Assembly (NCBI GenBank): GCA_013397435.1
Contig: VZRG01001325.1
Span: 62,001 to 126,000 of the forward strand
From: Erythrocercus mccallii
Lineage: Eukaryota; Chordata; Aves; Passeriformes; Dicruridae
Length of the DNA stretch: 64,000 nt
Reading direction: 5' to 3'
The notes below the pieces were generated by a model that had not been told where the DNA came from, made no database searches, and saw only the letters and a list, made by a program, of their open reading frames with translations. Below are positions 51,036-64,000 of this stretch, piece by piece. The position numbers were made by a program, and so were the translations under genes. Each line of letters begins with the position of its first letter. Positions within the stretch are counted from its first letter, which is position 1.

Positions 51036-53987
51036 CTTTGGGGAAAATAAGACAAACTGCATCAGTGTAAAATAAAAGTCTCTTCTCCAATTTTTTTCTG
51101 AATTAAAACAATCTCTGTGCTTCAGAGACTACCTGCAGACAGCCTTTTTGAAGGAGACGCCTCTAACACACACTGATTCAAATACATACATATGTTAAAA
51201 TATACATTTGAATTTAAATTAATGTCTGATGTTATTTTTGTACTTCAAGAGCATTCAGCCCTGGGGGCATTTACTCACTAGAGAGAAAGGAAAAAACACT
51301 AAAATAACAAAGTCTAAATATCTCAAGCTTTTTATCAAAGTTTGTGAATGTTCACACACAAGAACTCCTTCCCTTTGCTAACTACCAAAACAACCCCCAA
51401 AAAAATTTTGGAGGCAAAAATCAATTTCTCCCAGTACAGGGCAGCAGTAACAGTTCAACAAGAGGCTCCATGTGGCAGCTGGAGGCAGCATCTGTGCCAC
51501 GTCATTTCACTAAACTCAAACTTGCTCCTTTTAGTACTTTTAATACCACAACACTGTCACCCAACTGGGTTTTGAACTCCTGAGCCTCCTAGAGGTCTCC
51601 ATCACACAATGTTTAGCCTCACAGTGACTTTTTAAAGAGATTTTATAATTTAAAATTAATTTAGTATTTCTCAAGGAAAACTGATACCCTCAGTTTTCCC
51701 CAGCATAGCACAGAGTTGTTCTGAGATACTGGTTTATCCACCAACCCAAGCATGTAGCAATGACAAGTACATCTTCTAGGAGAATCTTTTTAACATACAA
51801 CTTTTTTCAACACATAACATATAATTTTGATACAGGTATATCACAATAAATTCTTTCCCTATCAAATAAGTACACAAAGCAATTGCTCTGATGAAATACA
51901 GGAATATTTAGATTTGTTACCGATAACCTTTTATACAGCTCTTAGTACTGTACTAATTTTAAGAGTTTGCATCCATGTGTGTGTTTCCTAGAGCTCAGGC
52001 AACAGTTTTAGACTTTGTTTCCTAGGTAGGATATTCCTGTCCTAGCCCTAGTCATGCTTCTGAAAATTCAAGCTACTCCTGAGGTCTTCTATGTGCTGCA
52101 GTTCTGGAAACAGAAAACAAAAACTGGGGGAAAAACACAACCACAAACCAACCTTGAAAAACCCCATACCTGTTAAAAACAGATCATTTGAGTCCTATGT
52201 AATTTCATTATGTAATCTGCCTCCTCTACTCGTTAAATTATTCATTTTTCCAGCCTCAAATATGCATTTAAGTGGGAATGTCCTGCCGAGATTACATCTC
52301 TAATTTTCATTTTTTTATAATTAAAGCATTTTGTTTTCCTGAGACAATAATTTGACCAGTGAGGATTGTACCCAGTTATATGGATGATCTGAATTCCTGA
52401 CAATCAGCAGTATGGAAAAACAGCAGGCAATGCTAATATAGGGGCAGGAAGGTCACTGGTGCCTTTGTAACAAATAATAGACATATCCCATGTAGTCCTG
52501 CTGGATAATACTCATACTACACACACACAGGAACTCATTCAAGCTAGCAGACTTCCTGAATGAACACTAACAAAAGATAGGAAAATTAGACGTTAGTCAA
52601 ACATTTTATGTGAGCTGTGGGTCCCTCATGTGCTCAGCCATGAAGCTTCACCTCTCACAGCTGCCTTGCTTTGCACCCACTGAAGCACCCAAAAACCTTC
52701 TGTCTTGTAAAGCAAGGTCGGTGCACCTCACAGGAGGTTTGTATGCAGCTGAATTAAAACTGAAGGTTGTGTCTTGGCTCTAACTAAACCACAAGGATTT
52801 CTGCTTTTCTAGGATTGGCTTTCCTGAAACATGTATCTAAGTTTCCTTTCCTATAACATTCCTAGGTTTTAACCTGTCAAGATTATTGTAACCTTCAAGG
52901 CTGCAGTCAGAAGTTAAAATATCATTTGGCTAAACATTCAGCTGCTTAAAACAAACAAACACACAGAGCTTAGGTCAAACTTTTCACTGTCAATTAATGA
53001 TTCTTTCCCCACTTGCATTTCTCCTGCAGATAAGACTGTAGTTATTACAACATAGTTAAACCTGAAACATGAAACCACATCTGTGATTTCTCTGGAGCTC
53101 TTTGGAGACTACAACCACAGAAAAAAACCCTGGATTTGTCTGCAGGATTTTTATTTTATTTTCTTCTGAAGCACTGTGGAAAGAGGAGGAGGGGAACCTG
53201 AGCTCAGATATATTCCTCATTCACCAACCTCTGTAATTAGCTGTGACTAACAGACGCCATATGGGAATCCACTCGCAGAAAACTTGAGAAACCTTCCTCA
53301 TTATACAAGCACGTGCACAAAAAGAGATGGTCAAGTACTTATTTAATATACTGAAGATTTTCATACAAAATGGGTAAATCAAAGAGGAGAACAGGCATGA
53401 CTGGAAGAACACCTGGATTACAGATTTGGCTTCAGGCATTTAAAACATGAAACAGTGCATAATTCCTGCCAGCGCTGCATGCTGGCCAGGCAAACTGAGG
53501 GTGCCTGCCTTTCAGAGGGAGTTGCCAGAAAGCCAAGCATGTGTTCAGAGCAACACCAAGAAGACAAACAGCTGTATGGCACGGGCTCAGGTTTAGGTGG
53601 GATCACAAGGAAGGTGACCTGATGTTTGATGTGTTGCAGTGAGGACAAGATGGGGTCGGTGTGCTGTGAATCCCATGAGCAGACAGTGAATGGCCGGCTG
53701 TCCCAGAAAACTTTAAGTATGAGCAGGAAAGACAAAGCCTGCCCTGTAGGTAGGTAGTGTCCTGTCAAGGGATATCAGAGAACGATATTTTACTCCCGTT
53801 AGTGCCTTTTTTTGCATACATAAGAGTTAAATAGAATCACTCTCAACATCTAAATAATTTAGAAGAAAAAAGAACTGTGCACGGAGTTAGGTGCCTTCTG
53901 CAACGTATTTTCAAGCTGATTACTTAGTGTGAGAAACCACTTCCTATCTAGGAAGAAATGCAGATAATGAACTTTGGCTGCACTGCA

Positions 53988-54110
53988 TGGTTTAACCCCA
54001 GCTGGCAACCAAGCACCACACAGCCCCTTGCTCAATACCTCCCATGGGGGTGGGAGAGAGAATCAGAGGGGTAAAAGCACATATACCCACTCGTGGTAAA
54101 TTACAGTCAA
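53988..54110 (-). mobile_element. LTR fragment, family A (copy 4)
   Basis: TGGTTTAACCCCAGCTGGCA, then ACCAAGCACCACACAGCCCC and GGGTGGGAGAGAGAATCAGAGG match the terminal 100-120 bases of the family A LTR in minus orientation. The rest of the LTR is missing, so it is truncated. Confidence 0.8.
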
Positions 54111-54982
54111 GCACAAGTAATTAATAAAGGCCATTTAGTCATTAGTAGCAATATTTCAGATCTGACCTAATTCTTTTTCCTATGGATCTCTAAGTAAAAG
54201 ATTTCAGTTGATTCCCAAACTTCATTTTTAAGTATAACTGGCAATAGCAGAAAGTTATTGGCTGTTGAATAATGCCACAAGGGAGGCATAGATGGAAAAC
54301 CCACTGGGACTGGTAATGAGAGATTACAAATGATTTTGTCATTTTACGTTTGATGGACCAGAACATATCCTCACACCCAAAGCCTGGCGTGTCAGCCATG
54401 TGCAGAAGAACCTAATTGAGGCTCTGCTCATCAGAACCACGCCACACTTCACAGCATCCCTCACATGCCATCAAACCATCACAGTAATTCCTGATCCCCA
54501 GCTCACCTGACAGCTCAGCCCTCGCCTCGACTGCAAAGCTTCCTTATCATTCAGGGAGAGCAGCTATGCTGGCACCAGATGTGACACAGGGAATATTCTC
54601 ATGAAAGGCAGACACCTGGCCCATCCTTGCTCTCCTCAGTTCTTCATTTCTGTACAGGAATCCCCACAGATCCCCCTCCACCTGGCATTTTGGAAGCTAT
54701 GTTTTCTGCAATTAAAAGAATGCTTACGCAGGAGACTGCAAATTATATTCACACCTTGTGCTGCAAGAGACGCAGACATAACTTGACATAATGCCAGGAA
54801 GGAGGGAATGTTAAGCTTCCCAACAAGACTCATCCTCCTTTTACAGGTGCATTGGGAGAACCCCCAGACAGGACACACAAATCCATCTGCTTTTAACAGT
54901 AGAGAGCTGCAGCTTCAGCAGGTGATCAGAACTATCTTCTCCCAAGTAAGCACTGTATGGCTTTATTATTTTACTAATACAT

Positions 54983-55025
54983 TAAAAAAACCCAAAACAA
55001 ACCCAAACCAACGCACAGCAAAAGC
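54983..55025. repeat. A/C-rich low-complexity tract
   Basis: AAAAAAACCCAAAACAAACCCAAACC, the same type as the other A/C tracts. Confidence 0.6.
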
Positions 55026-56316
55026 ACAGCGAATAGAGTATCATTTCATGACATAAAAAATCAACCGCTCCTCAGTGCATTCACCTCAGAAGCAACACTA
55101 GCACATGAGGAAAAGAGACACAAAGCCACAGTCAAGTTCATCCAGGTAGCACAGAAATGTCAACTCCTTTTGGAACTTTAATGCTTTTAAAGGATGGTAA
55201 CTCCTACAATCTACTTTCATCTCTTCTCTGACTCATGAATTTCATTACCTGATCCTCAGAGTTCAACAACTCAAAAGGTAAATGTACAATGAGACCTTCT
55301 AGATTCACATTTTCCTCTTAACTCCATCAGTAAATCCATTTATTTCAATAGTTACTTCTCAACAGGATTAGAAAAAATAAATTATCTCATAGGTCTTTAA
55401 TCCCAAGTATTCATTCATTTTTAAGGCTACCCAGTCTTTTAGGAAAGCTTCAATTTTATCCTTAATCCAATGAGTAAAGTGCACACGAGGCAAAACTCTT
55501 TGTCTCCTTCCACAGGATAACAGCTGAGGGAGCATCTAAAAGGCTACCTAGTGGGAAGCATCTCCACACAACCAAAAACAATAACAAAATGCTCTCTATT
55601 TTTATCAGCATTCAAATGGAGCACACAGACCTGCCTCCCGAGGGAGGGAGACAGTTCCAGCAGCAGAACAGAAATGCTGGGACAAGACATGGATGTGCAC
55701 CTCCAGCCTCGTTTCATTTCGGGACTTCCCTACAAACACATCCCCAGAGTGCCTGCTCCAGGCCTGGGCGAAAGCTGCGGCCTTGCAGTGGAGCAGCAGA
55801 GGCCAGACTGCAAAGTGACAAACCAGCCACAAGCAGTGACCTTTGTGCAGGGAGAAGGAGGAGAGGCTTTCGGTGTCCCCCGGCCCCAAGGGCACACAGG
55901 AATTTGCCAGGGCCAGCAGCACTCACGCCCGATGCCACCAACTCCATGCACAGAGTGCCCACTGGGAATGCACAGACAGGGACAAGGGCAGGAGGAGAGA
56001 CAGCCTGTGCAATCATCCAGACAAAGGACTGAGCAGGGCAAGTGCACAATGCATGGAGGAAGCACATTTTACAACAGCTTCTGTAAAGGCTCTGAAACTT
56101 GCCTTCGGTGCAACAAAAGTACTTTTTTGGTTAAGCTCCTTTTAATAGTGAAGATTCAAATGCCTTTTCCATAATGTAACAACTACCAGGAAATGGTAAA
56201 GGCTAAATTGTTTCCTAAATGTGCTCCTTATATGCAGTGTTGTGACATCAGTGAGAGGCACAGCCTGGGGGCTCGAGCTGAATGTCATTCCCACTAGCAC
56301 TTACCTGCTGTGCCTC

Positions 56317-56486
56317 NNNNNNNNNNNNNNNNNNNNNNNNNNNNNNNNNNNNNNNNNNNNNNNNNNNNNNNNNNNNNNNNNNNNNNNNNNNNNNNNNNNN
56401 NNNNNNNNNNNNNNNNNNNNNNNNNNNNNNNNNNNNNNNNNNNNNNNNNNNNNNNNNNNNNNNNNNNNNNNNNNNNNNNNNNNNNN
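56317..56486. other. Assembly gap (170 N)
   Basis: Unresolved bases. The left flank is CTTACCTGCTGTGCCTC and the right flank GTACTTAAGTCAGG. Predicted frames running through it are meaningless. Confidence 1.
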
Positions 56487-58751
56487 GTACTTAAGTCAGG
56501 AAGTCTCTAAAACATAGTTCAGCTGTTTTCACAAGGTTAGAAAAACCTGACACCTCAACAACCTGGTGGTTGTTTTGATTGGTTTTGTTTTGCACGTATT
56601 TCTCTCTTTTAACTTACAGTCGCTAACCTCTGAATGCTGGTTATCTAAATGACAAAGCATGTGAGAAGCAGGACCCCCCATCTTCCATCGTGTTTGGAGG
56701 GAAAGAGCCCATGCAGTGCCTTTTCCCTAGGGAACAGTCCTTCACAATGAGAAGCTGCAGGATCACCTCACCAGCCAGCCTGACCTGGTGTACTCCTTGC
56801 ACCAAGCCATTCTCAATTTCTACCTCAGACTGTACAAACTGGTCAGTGCAGGTTTTAGTTTAAACTCCTGTCAGACAGAGATTCATGCCTGGATCTATGA
56901 GAGCTATGAAAGGAAAGAAAAATCCAGCACCTTCACTGCTGCCATACATCATGTTCCATAGATGTGCTGATCTGGACCAGAGTATTAGATGAAACAGGAA
57001 CAGGACAGGAGAAAGTGCAACTTTAGCCATCCATACAGCTGGAAAATGGTACATGAGAAGAATTCTCTCCTGCATCTTTCCTCTGTCAGTGTCTGCATAT
57101 CTCTGCCCTTGCTGTCCCAGCTGTTATTGACAGGTAACTGACCTCGGGTCCCCAAATCTACAGCCTGCTACCTCTGTGGATACCTTTCACTTATTTCTCT
57201 TCTCTGATGATCCACACCAGCCACTGACATCTTCTACCCTTTGTCTGGAATGTTTAGTGACCCCTTTTGGCAGATGATTTTCCATTCAGTTCACATGTTT
57301 TGTGTTAACAATACCAGAACATCACAGACAGTATTTAAGAACACTCATCTGTGGGGAAGATGTGTTTTAATAAAAAGAAAACCAAAAGAAATCGAGTAAA
57401 GAAACACAAAAATACACCGGGGTTTAAGAGTCTCGAGGGCAAAGGAGAAGACAGGGAGGAGGTTGAAACTCCAATAATATCCTGGAGGATCACAAGACAC
57501 TGAGGACAGCAGGATGCAGAGCACAGGGCTCCCAGAGGACAGCAGTAGGGAACACAATGAAGCAGAGCAGTGGACTCCACCAGGAAGCCAGTGGATACTG
57601 GAAAGGAGAGGAAGGGAGTAGGTGAATTTCTAAAGCTTATGATCCAGGCAACCTTTGCTTAAGTATCTGAATTGCTCATCATAGAGGAAATTTCCTCCAA
57701 ACCTTCTGAGGCTTTCCAATCCCTAACTGTATTGCAATTATTTTATTTAGGGCTTTACTTAATGAGATCTGGGAGATATTTTAATATCCCCAAAACATGA
57801 AAATAATTCAAACTTGACTCAAGGGCTAATTTCATTCTACTTTTTAAAAGAACAGAATTACAAAGACCTACGAATAGAAGCAAGTATCAGACCTTACCTA
57901 TTCCTGTGCTGCGTATAGTTGGGGCTGGCTTGAAGGATAGACCTGGTTTAAGTTAGGACCAGACTCAAATGGATCCATACATTAAGTACGGGGTGTTTCC
58001 CCACATGGCAGTGGTGCTGGACTGTGGCAGCAGCTCAGACCTACAGAGTACATCCTGGACTGACTTGTAGAACTGCTTCTCATTCTGCAGTGAGCACATT
58101 TACTCCTTCATTCCCACACTGCTTCCCAGTGCAGGGTGCATGCGCCCTTGAAGCATCAAAGGATGCTGCGGTACTGAAATGAAGTTAAATGACTCAAGCT
58201 CTTACGGTAAAATTTTGTGGCGTTCATAAAAACACAGAGAATCTTAAAATATCTGTCTTAAGGAAGGAGTTCTCTAGTCCTGAAGCTCACCACATCATAA
58301 ATCGAATGTCTGTTCCCAGGGACATGCCAGGGGAAAGAGGAAACAAAAGAAAAAATAGCAGCTGTCTAAAATTTTGATTCAATTTTGCTCAACAACTGTG
58401 CCTGTTTAAGAATGATGCTTGGATGCTTGATTTCTTACAGTAAGCATGATCATAATATGCTATTTTACCACATCTTAAATTAATTTTTTACATTCCTCTT
58501 ATTATCTGTGCAGGAAATGTAAATTGACAAAGCTTCCACCACAGGTCAGTCTGGGAGAGGCTTTTACTAGCAGTTCTGCTTCTGTGATGACAACACGCAT
58601 TAAAGTAGAGCAAAAAATAAAAAAAATAAAGACCTCTCCCCCAACACACATTTAATAGTGCATCTCTTCAATCCACTGGGGTAGGATTGACATCTGTTTG
58701 ACATGTAAAAAGGCAAAATCTGAACAGGTCTAATTACATCCAGTAATTTCT

Positions 58752-58905
58752 GTTGAATATTTTATATATTTTTATATATGTATATATAAATATATATTTT
58801 TATTTTTATTATATTTTATATATAAAATATATCTTTATATATATAATAGATTTTTATAAATATTATATTTTTTATATTTATATATATTTATATATTTGCA
58901 AAATA
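58752..58905. repeat. AT-only low-complexity block
   Basis: About 150 bases of TATATATTTTTATAT-type sequence with only a few G or C. It has many self-complementary TATATA segments. Confidence 0.9.
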
Positions 58906-61677
58906 TTTGGAAAATATTAACAGAAACATCTTGGCCGTTAAAACAAATAGGCTATATTTCAGTGAATTATGAAAGAAATGTTCCCAGATATAAGTTAGTA
59001 TAACAAATAAAACACTCCACAGTAGTTATGTTAACCTGCCCTATTAGTGAAATTGGTTCTTGCTCCTAAGAAGGAGCCTCTAGATATTTAATTATTTGGA
59101 ATGCTCCTTAAACCAGAATTCTTTAGCATTGATAAAGTCTCTGTAGTTCCTCCAAAAGGCTGTGAGGGTCAGCAGATGTGATAGCTTGTTCATTAATTAA
59201 TGCCACACACCAGACGAATTCCAGACGCATATTCTTATGTAGTGTTTCAGCACTTTTTAATATGTTTAGATCTGCAGCCTGTACTGCTCCTAATATACTC
59301 AACATTTAATGACACCTACAGGAAAGGTGTGTCTTTTTTATATTGAAGAGCTCTACCACATAACACCATAAAGAAAAAGGTTTGGGTCTTTGTGCCTTTA
59401 TGTTCTGGCTTAGTTGTCCATGCTTTTCCCATTCTAATTTCCACAATTATCAAACAAGTTTGATGTTTCTGAAAAAGAAATAAACCAAAACCAACCCAAA
59501 GGAACACACTAAGCACAAACCTACATCACAATCACAGGAACTTGAAGGCTTACAAAAACTCTTTCAAGTGCTTTAGAAGTAATAAATATTTTAGGCTCAG
59601 AACAGTCTAGACAGAGTACTGTTTATAGAAGTACTGTGAAGAACTAGGTTGGCTAACCCAAGAATAAAATTTGCCAGAATATATGCCTAAGTAACTTGCA
59701 TAAAGTCAATCAGATGGTAGACAAAGAATTCTGCCCTCCATGATTTTCACCATTAGTCTTTACCAATAACTCAATTATGGTTTGCTACTCCGATGACTTA
59801 AAATAAGACACCGAGATTGCTTATTGCCAGATGGTGCTGTTTATCTATAAATACCATTACTATTTTTATTTATGTCTTGCTCAAAATGCTGGCTAGCATT
59901 CCTCAATAAGAAACTGAAACTTTCCAGAATGCCTGCTAGGAAAACCAAACAAGGCTCACATGTATTAAGTCTTCCAGACACGCACGGCCCACAATATTTA
60001 ATTGTAGGAACTTGTAATGTAATCTTCTAAATATTTACAGAAAAGAATGGAAACAGATATTATTAGGTCACAGGATACTCCCAGCATTTCTTGTTTGTCT
60101 GAAGTCTGTGCTACCTTCCGTTCCAGCTTATTCTTGAAGCTTGATGTAAAGACTCTTACCCTCACTAACCAGATAAAAACTGAGTTCCTAGTGTCACAAT
60201 ATATGCTTAGTTGGCATTTAGGTACAGTATTATGGCTTGTCTTAAGCCATAAGTTACTGGTTTACTCTTCAATTGTAAGTTTTGGGAAGTGTCTTTTATT
60301 TGAAAGCTGTGAGGGTTTGGTTCATTTTCTTCATTTATTACAGACCTTGCTTCATGCAGGAATTTAAAGTCTGGCATACTCGAAATTTCACCTTTGCTGA
60401 AAACCGTGATCCAGCTTTGGAGTCTGCAGGAAGAGAAAGTTACCGACCAGCTCCTGTCCAGTCTTCATCAAAAACCACTGCTACCTTATTTGCCAAATTC
60501 TGCCTACCAACAAACTTTTTCTTTGAAGTCATCTGGGGAAAGGGATGATCATGGAACTCAAAATGCATATCACACCTCCTTCTCAGCTCAGGAAGCCTCA
60601 GGAGACTTGACTGCAAGCGAAGCTCACGCAAACAGAAAATCCCATACCTGATGCATACAACATGTGCACTTGTGTGTGGATACATTTATGTGTATGTATA
60701 GTATAAATAAGCATTCATTCCCTGCTGCTCTGCTTGTATCAGGGAAACTGAAAAACAACTTGCAGAAATGGCGCAATGCATTCCCATACCAATCAGAACT
60801 CCAAGAGCCGCAGCACTCAAGCATGGACACAGTAATGTGAGCAAACATTTTCAGATTATTACCTGGAGGAGCTGCCTTATGTACGAGCCAATTCAGCAAA
60901 TCAATTAAAGTAATGCAGTTACTTGATCAACAGATAAACACAAAGGGAAAAATACGACAGAAGAGATAGAGGAAAAAACATAAGGGTCATGGAAAAAGGG
61001 GCAGCTGAAAAGACAGGAGAGAGCATTCGACATCACAGAGGTAAACAGAGCATTATTTTAATTGAAAAGGATCTGTTTAAGCAATGGGTCACCCGTTTTT
61101 GTTGCCTTCAAGATTAAACAAGGAACTCTGATGACAACTGGGTCATTTATACAACATTTCAAGGTCCTCCACCTTCATGTTGTCCTTTCAACAAGGTTTA
61201 TGGGAGATGCAGATTACCACAGACCAAAGGAGAGCTAATTTGACTCTTCTGGTGAAAAATCTAATAATAATAGAATAATATTTCTAATAATAGAATGATT
61301 AGAAACCAACATAGCAGAACTTCTGCATCTGTGTCAGTTACTTTATCAACAAAATATTATTCATGTTCGTCCCATTTCTCTCTTTTAGGGAAAGAAGATT
61401 TGACTCCCACATCTCTCTGAGGCAACACCTAATTGCTCTCAAGAGTGTTAATGGAAAATAATTAAAAATGCAGAAAAATGATGCAGGGAAGATGTCTTGC
61501 ACAGTGACCATCAGTGAAAATTCCAGATTTTGTTAAAAGCCTGAGTTGCCTCCTACAGGTTTGCAATGTAGTTCAAAAGGCTGATGAAACTGCTCCTCCT
61601 GGAACCCACAAAGCAGCAGCTCCAGCCAGAGGCACCACGCAGTGGGCAACAACTGATGTTTCTGGTGCTATAATCTA

Positions 61678-62095
61678 CAGAACCATAAAATGGCTTGGCT
61701 TGGAAGGGACATTCAAATCTACCTAGTTCCAACTCTCTGCCATGGGCAGGGACATCTTCCACAGGACCAAGTTGGTCAGAGCCCTGCCCAGCCTGGCCTT
61801 GAACATTCCCAGGGATGGAGCAGCCACAGCTCCTCTGGGCAGCCTGTGCCAGGGCCTCACCACCCTCACAGTAAAAAATTTCTTCCCAGTATCTAATTTA
61901 ACCCTACCTTCTGTTGTTTGAAGCTGCTCCCCTTGTCCTGCCAATTTGTGCCCTTGTACAAGACCCTCTCCAGCTCTCTTGCAGCCCCATTAGGTACTGG
62001 AAAGCTTCAAGGTCACCATGGAGCTCTCTCTTCTCCAAAGTGAACAGCCTCAACTCTCCCAGCCTGTCTCCACAGGAGAGGTGCTCCAGCCATGC
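61678..62095 (-). mobile_element. CR1 LINE 3' fragment, about 420 bp
   Basis: On the plus strand it runs from AGAACCATAAAATGGCTTGG through GGAAGGGACATTCAAATCTACC, CCATGGGCAGGGACATCTTCC, GGCCTTGAACATTCCCAGGGA, CTCACCACCCTCACAGTAAA and AGGAGAGGTGCTCCAGCC, in the exact order of the reversed avian CR1 3' region. The element is thus on the minus strand, 5'-truncated. The ORF-like stretches in it are remnants of the LINE, not genes. Confidence 0.93.
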
Positions 62096-63046
62096 TGCTG
62101 TTTCACAATTACATATTCACCCCTTGGGATATTATGTACTCATATTTTTTTAAAAGATACATTCAAAGAAAAGTTGTGAGCTCATATTACAAGTTCTCAG
62201 CTGAAGTAAATTTTTTACTGATGAGTTACCAGCCTATGAACTGGTGGTTTATAATAGAAAGGCAGACTGACATTTAAATAGAGTGGCATTAGAATAATGG
62301 CTTTACATTAGTATTTTATGGGAGGCTGAATAGCCACAGAGTTAACATACTGTATTTTCTGGCAATAAAAAATCCTTTGAAAACAAAAGGTCATTTTATT
62401 TGATAATGTAAATGAATTAGATTTGTATTGTATGGCCAAGAGAGTAAAGGAAAGATTAATTCTTAGAGAAGAAGTCAATATATCAGGATGGCTAGGATTG
62501 GTTTGGTTTTAATTCCTTAAGCATGCTGTAAAGCCTGCAGTTCATAACCCACAGCCATATATTGCTGTACACTGGGGGTTTTAATACAGGCCCTGGACTT
62601 CAGTCTGATCTGATAAAAATCTGAAACTTGCAATAGGCCATTATGTGGGCAAACTATTCATTTTATATTCACCTCCTTGTCGTGTCAGTGCAGAGGTCAC
62701 CTAAAGAGGGGGCCTAATTAATCAAACTGTCAGAGCCGATGAGGAGGAGCATGTTAATGGGACTTTTATTTCACCCAGGAAAGCAGTGGTCTGACAGGAA
62801 CCAGAAAATATGGCCTTGATGTTGCTGTTTATTAGCAATGCTGAGATCCGTAGTAATAGGTACCAAGCAACCTATGTTTGATAAAGCACTGGATGTCAAG
62901 AACCTGCACCAACCAGAAATCAGACAGACAAGAGGCAGGAATCACCACATGGTGATGACAGCTACTGAGCACAGATAGGGGTTGGGTGTGAGCACAGAAC
63001 TTGAGCCTGCACAGGACACATTCTTGTTTCTTCAAAAGTAAATAAA

Positions 63047-63103
63047 TTAAAACCAACCAACAAACAAAATCAACAAAAAACCAACCCCAAACCAAACTAC
63101 CCC
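63047..63103. repeat. A/C-rich low-complexity tract
   Basis: AACCAACCAACAAACAAAATC and AACAAAAAACCAACCCCAAACC. Confidence 0.7.
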
Positions 63104-63298
63104 TCGCCCTCAAATACCACAACTCATCAGCTATTTTCCTGCACTTAGAGGTGAGGCTTTGCAATATTTAATGCCTATCTGGCTTACCTAATAGGCAAGC
63201 GCAGTGGCACAGAAAAAACCCTAAATTTGGTGCAAGAGTGTTGAACTTAAGGATTGCCTTGATGGGAGGCCATGGTGGTGCAAGGCCAGCACACTGCT

Positions 63299-63337
63299 GG
63301 ATACCCTCTGAGAGACACCTGTGATACCCTCTGAGAG
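63299..63337. repeat. Short tandem duplication, 23 bp period
   Basis: GATACCCTCTGAGAG occurs twice, 23 bases apart, with different spacer sequence. It is probably a local duplication. Confidence 0.7.
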
Positions 63338-64000
63338 TTGTCAGGACCGTAAATGCTCCAAGAGCAGCACAAGAGCTGACTCTCCCTGAGCCAGATCCAT
63401 GCAGGATGCACCAGATGAAGGAAGCACAGTACTGGCAGGAGTCAAGTCTGAGCACCTCTTGCCTGTGGCCAGATCAGGCACTCAATGAGTTCAGCCCTGT
63501 ACCCACAAAACACAGTGATAATGCTAAATAAACACAGTGAGGATTTAATTTCTTGCCCAAAGCTTTTCTCCAGAACTGATGTTCTTAACACAAAATGCAT
63601 GCCCAGAGTAAAGAAGAAAACAAGGATATCTAAGAGAGAGTGAGTGGGAGATATAAGAGATGCTCAGTTTTTGAAGGGCACTGGACTCATTTTAGCAGCA
63701 GTCAAGGCATTTGCTGTGTGGGTGATACATGTAAAATTTAAAATTAATTATTTTAGTAATTCTCCCCTACATGATTTCTCAGACTGCAATGTATTTTATA
63801 CTTCAGGCTTTATAATTAACTACTTTCTGAAGCCATTTTAATTATTTCCCCCCCCCAACACCATTATTTCCAAATGAATAGAGAACTAACATTAAATAGC
63901 CTTCTAAATAGAGAGCTGCAGGAATCTACTCTTGTAGGATAAAGCACTTGGAATCACTACCCTAGCAATGCCCCCAAAAAGGTTTAAGCAGCTGAAAGGA

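Larger units (their letters stand above)
51036..64000 (-). other. MPPED2: MPPED2 upstream intron, extends past the window
   Basis: No exon encoding the DTHS, GDF or GNHE motifs, or the expected exon ending in GAPW, could be found, so the previous coding exon probably lies beyond 64000 or, less likely, in the 170-base gap. The stretch holds an LTR fragment (54.0 kb), a GC-richer block (55.6-56.1 kb), the gap, an AT-rich repeat (58.75 kb), a CR1 fragment (61.7-62.1 kb) and an A/C-rich tract (63.05 kb). Confidence 0.6.

Noticed and set aside
56221..56517. Frames crossing the run of N
   Set aside because: The protein is mostly unknown residues from the assembly gap.

Overview
This is a window of a bird nuclear genome, about 64 kb. 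The evidence is the CR1 LINE fragments with the typical avian 3' region, several solo LTRs of an avian endogenous-retrovirus family whose ends read like TGTCCTGGTTT...GTTTAACCCCAGC, AT-rich non-coding sequence with long introns, and two vertebrate genes whose exons I recognise. The LTR content fits a neoavian, possibly passerine, bird, but the sequence alone does not fix the species.

Left part (about 1.0-8.3 kb): ARL14EP on the + strand. A CpG island at about 1.0-1.83 kb is its likely promoter and untranslated first exon. The coding sequence is complete in three exons (5263-5685, 6640-6770, 7630-7858). They join in phase to 260 codons plus stop, the length I recall for the human protein, with GT/AG splice sites throughout. 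The CpG island carries two unrelated tandem minisatellites: a 21-22 bp unit repeated eight times, and a 20 bp unit repeated about 3.7 times.

Middle part (about 8.3-44 kb): a gene desert between two convergent genes. I find no credible protein-coding exon here. It holds CR1 fragments, LTRs, microsatellites and low-complexity A/C-rich tracts. Two LTRs of one family lie in opposite orientation 1.4 kb apart at 29.3-31.8 kb. A 228-codon open frame at 42.3-42.9 kb is the longest in the window but resembles nothing I know.

Right part (about 44-64 kb): the 3' half of MPPED2 on the - strand. The last three coding exons (51035-50920, 48226-48113, 45504-45386) encode about the last 115 of roughly 294 residues. 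A probable 3' UTR of about 1.3 kb follows. The upstream exons with the first catalytic motifs are not visible; 51-64 kb is read as one long intron. It contains a 170-base assembly gap (56317-56486), AT-rich repeats, an LTR fragment and a large CR1 fragment.

The tail-to-tail ARL14EP (+) / MPPED2 (-) order matches the human 11p14 neighbourhood. FSHB, which lies on the far side of ARL14EP in human, is not in this window. I found no operon, CRISPR array, phage or other new system. The most unusual items are the paired promoter minisatellites, the retained Gly-for-His replacement in MPPED2, a perfect splice donor abutting the assembly gap, and the orphan 228-codon frame.
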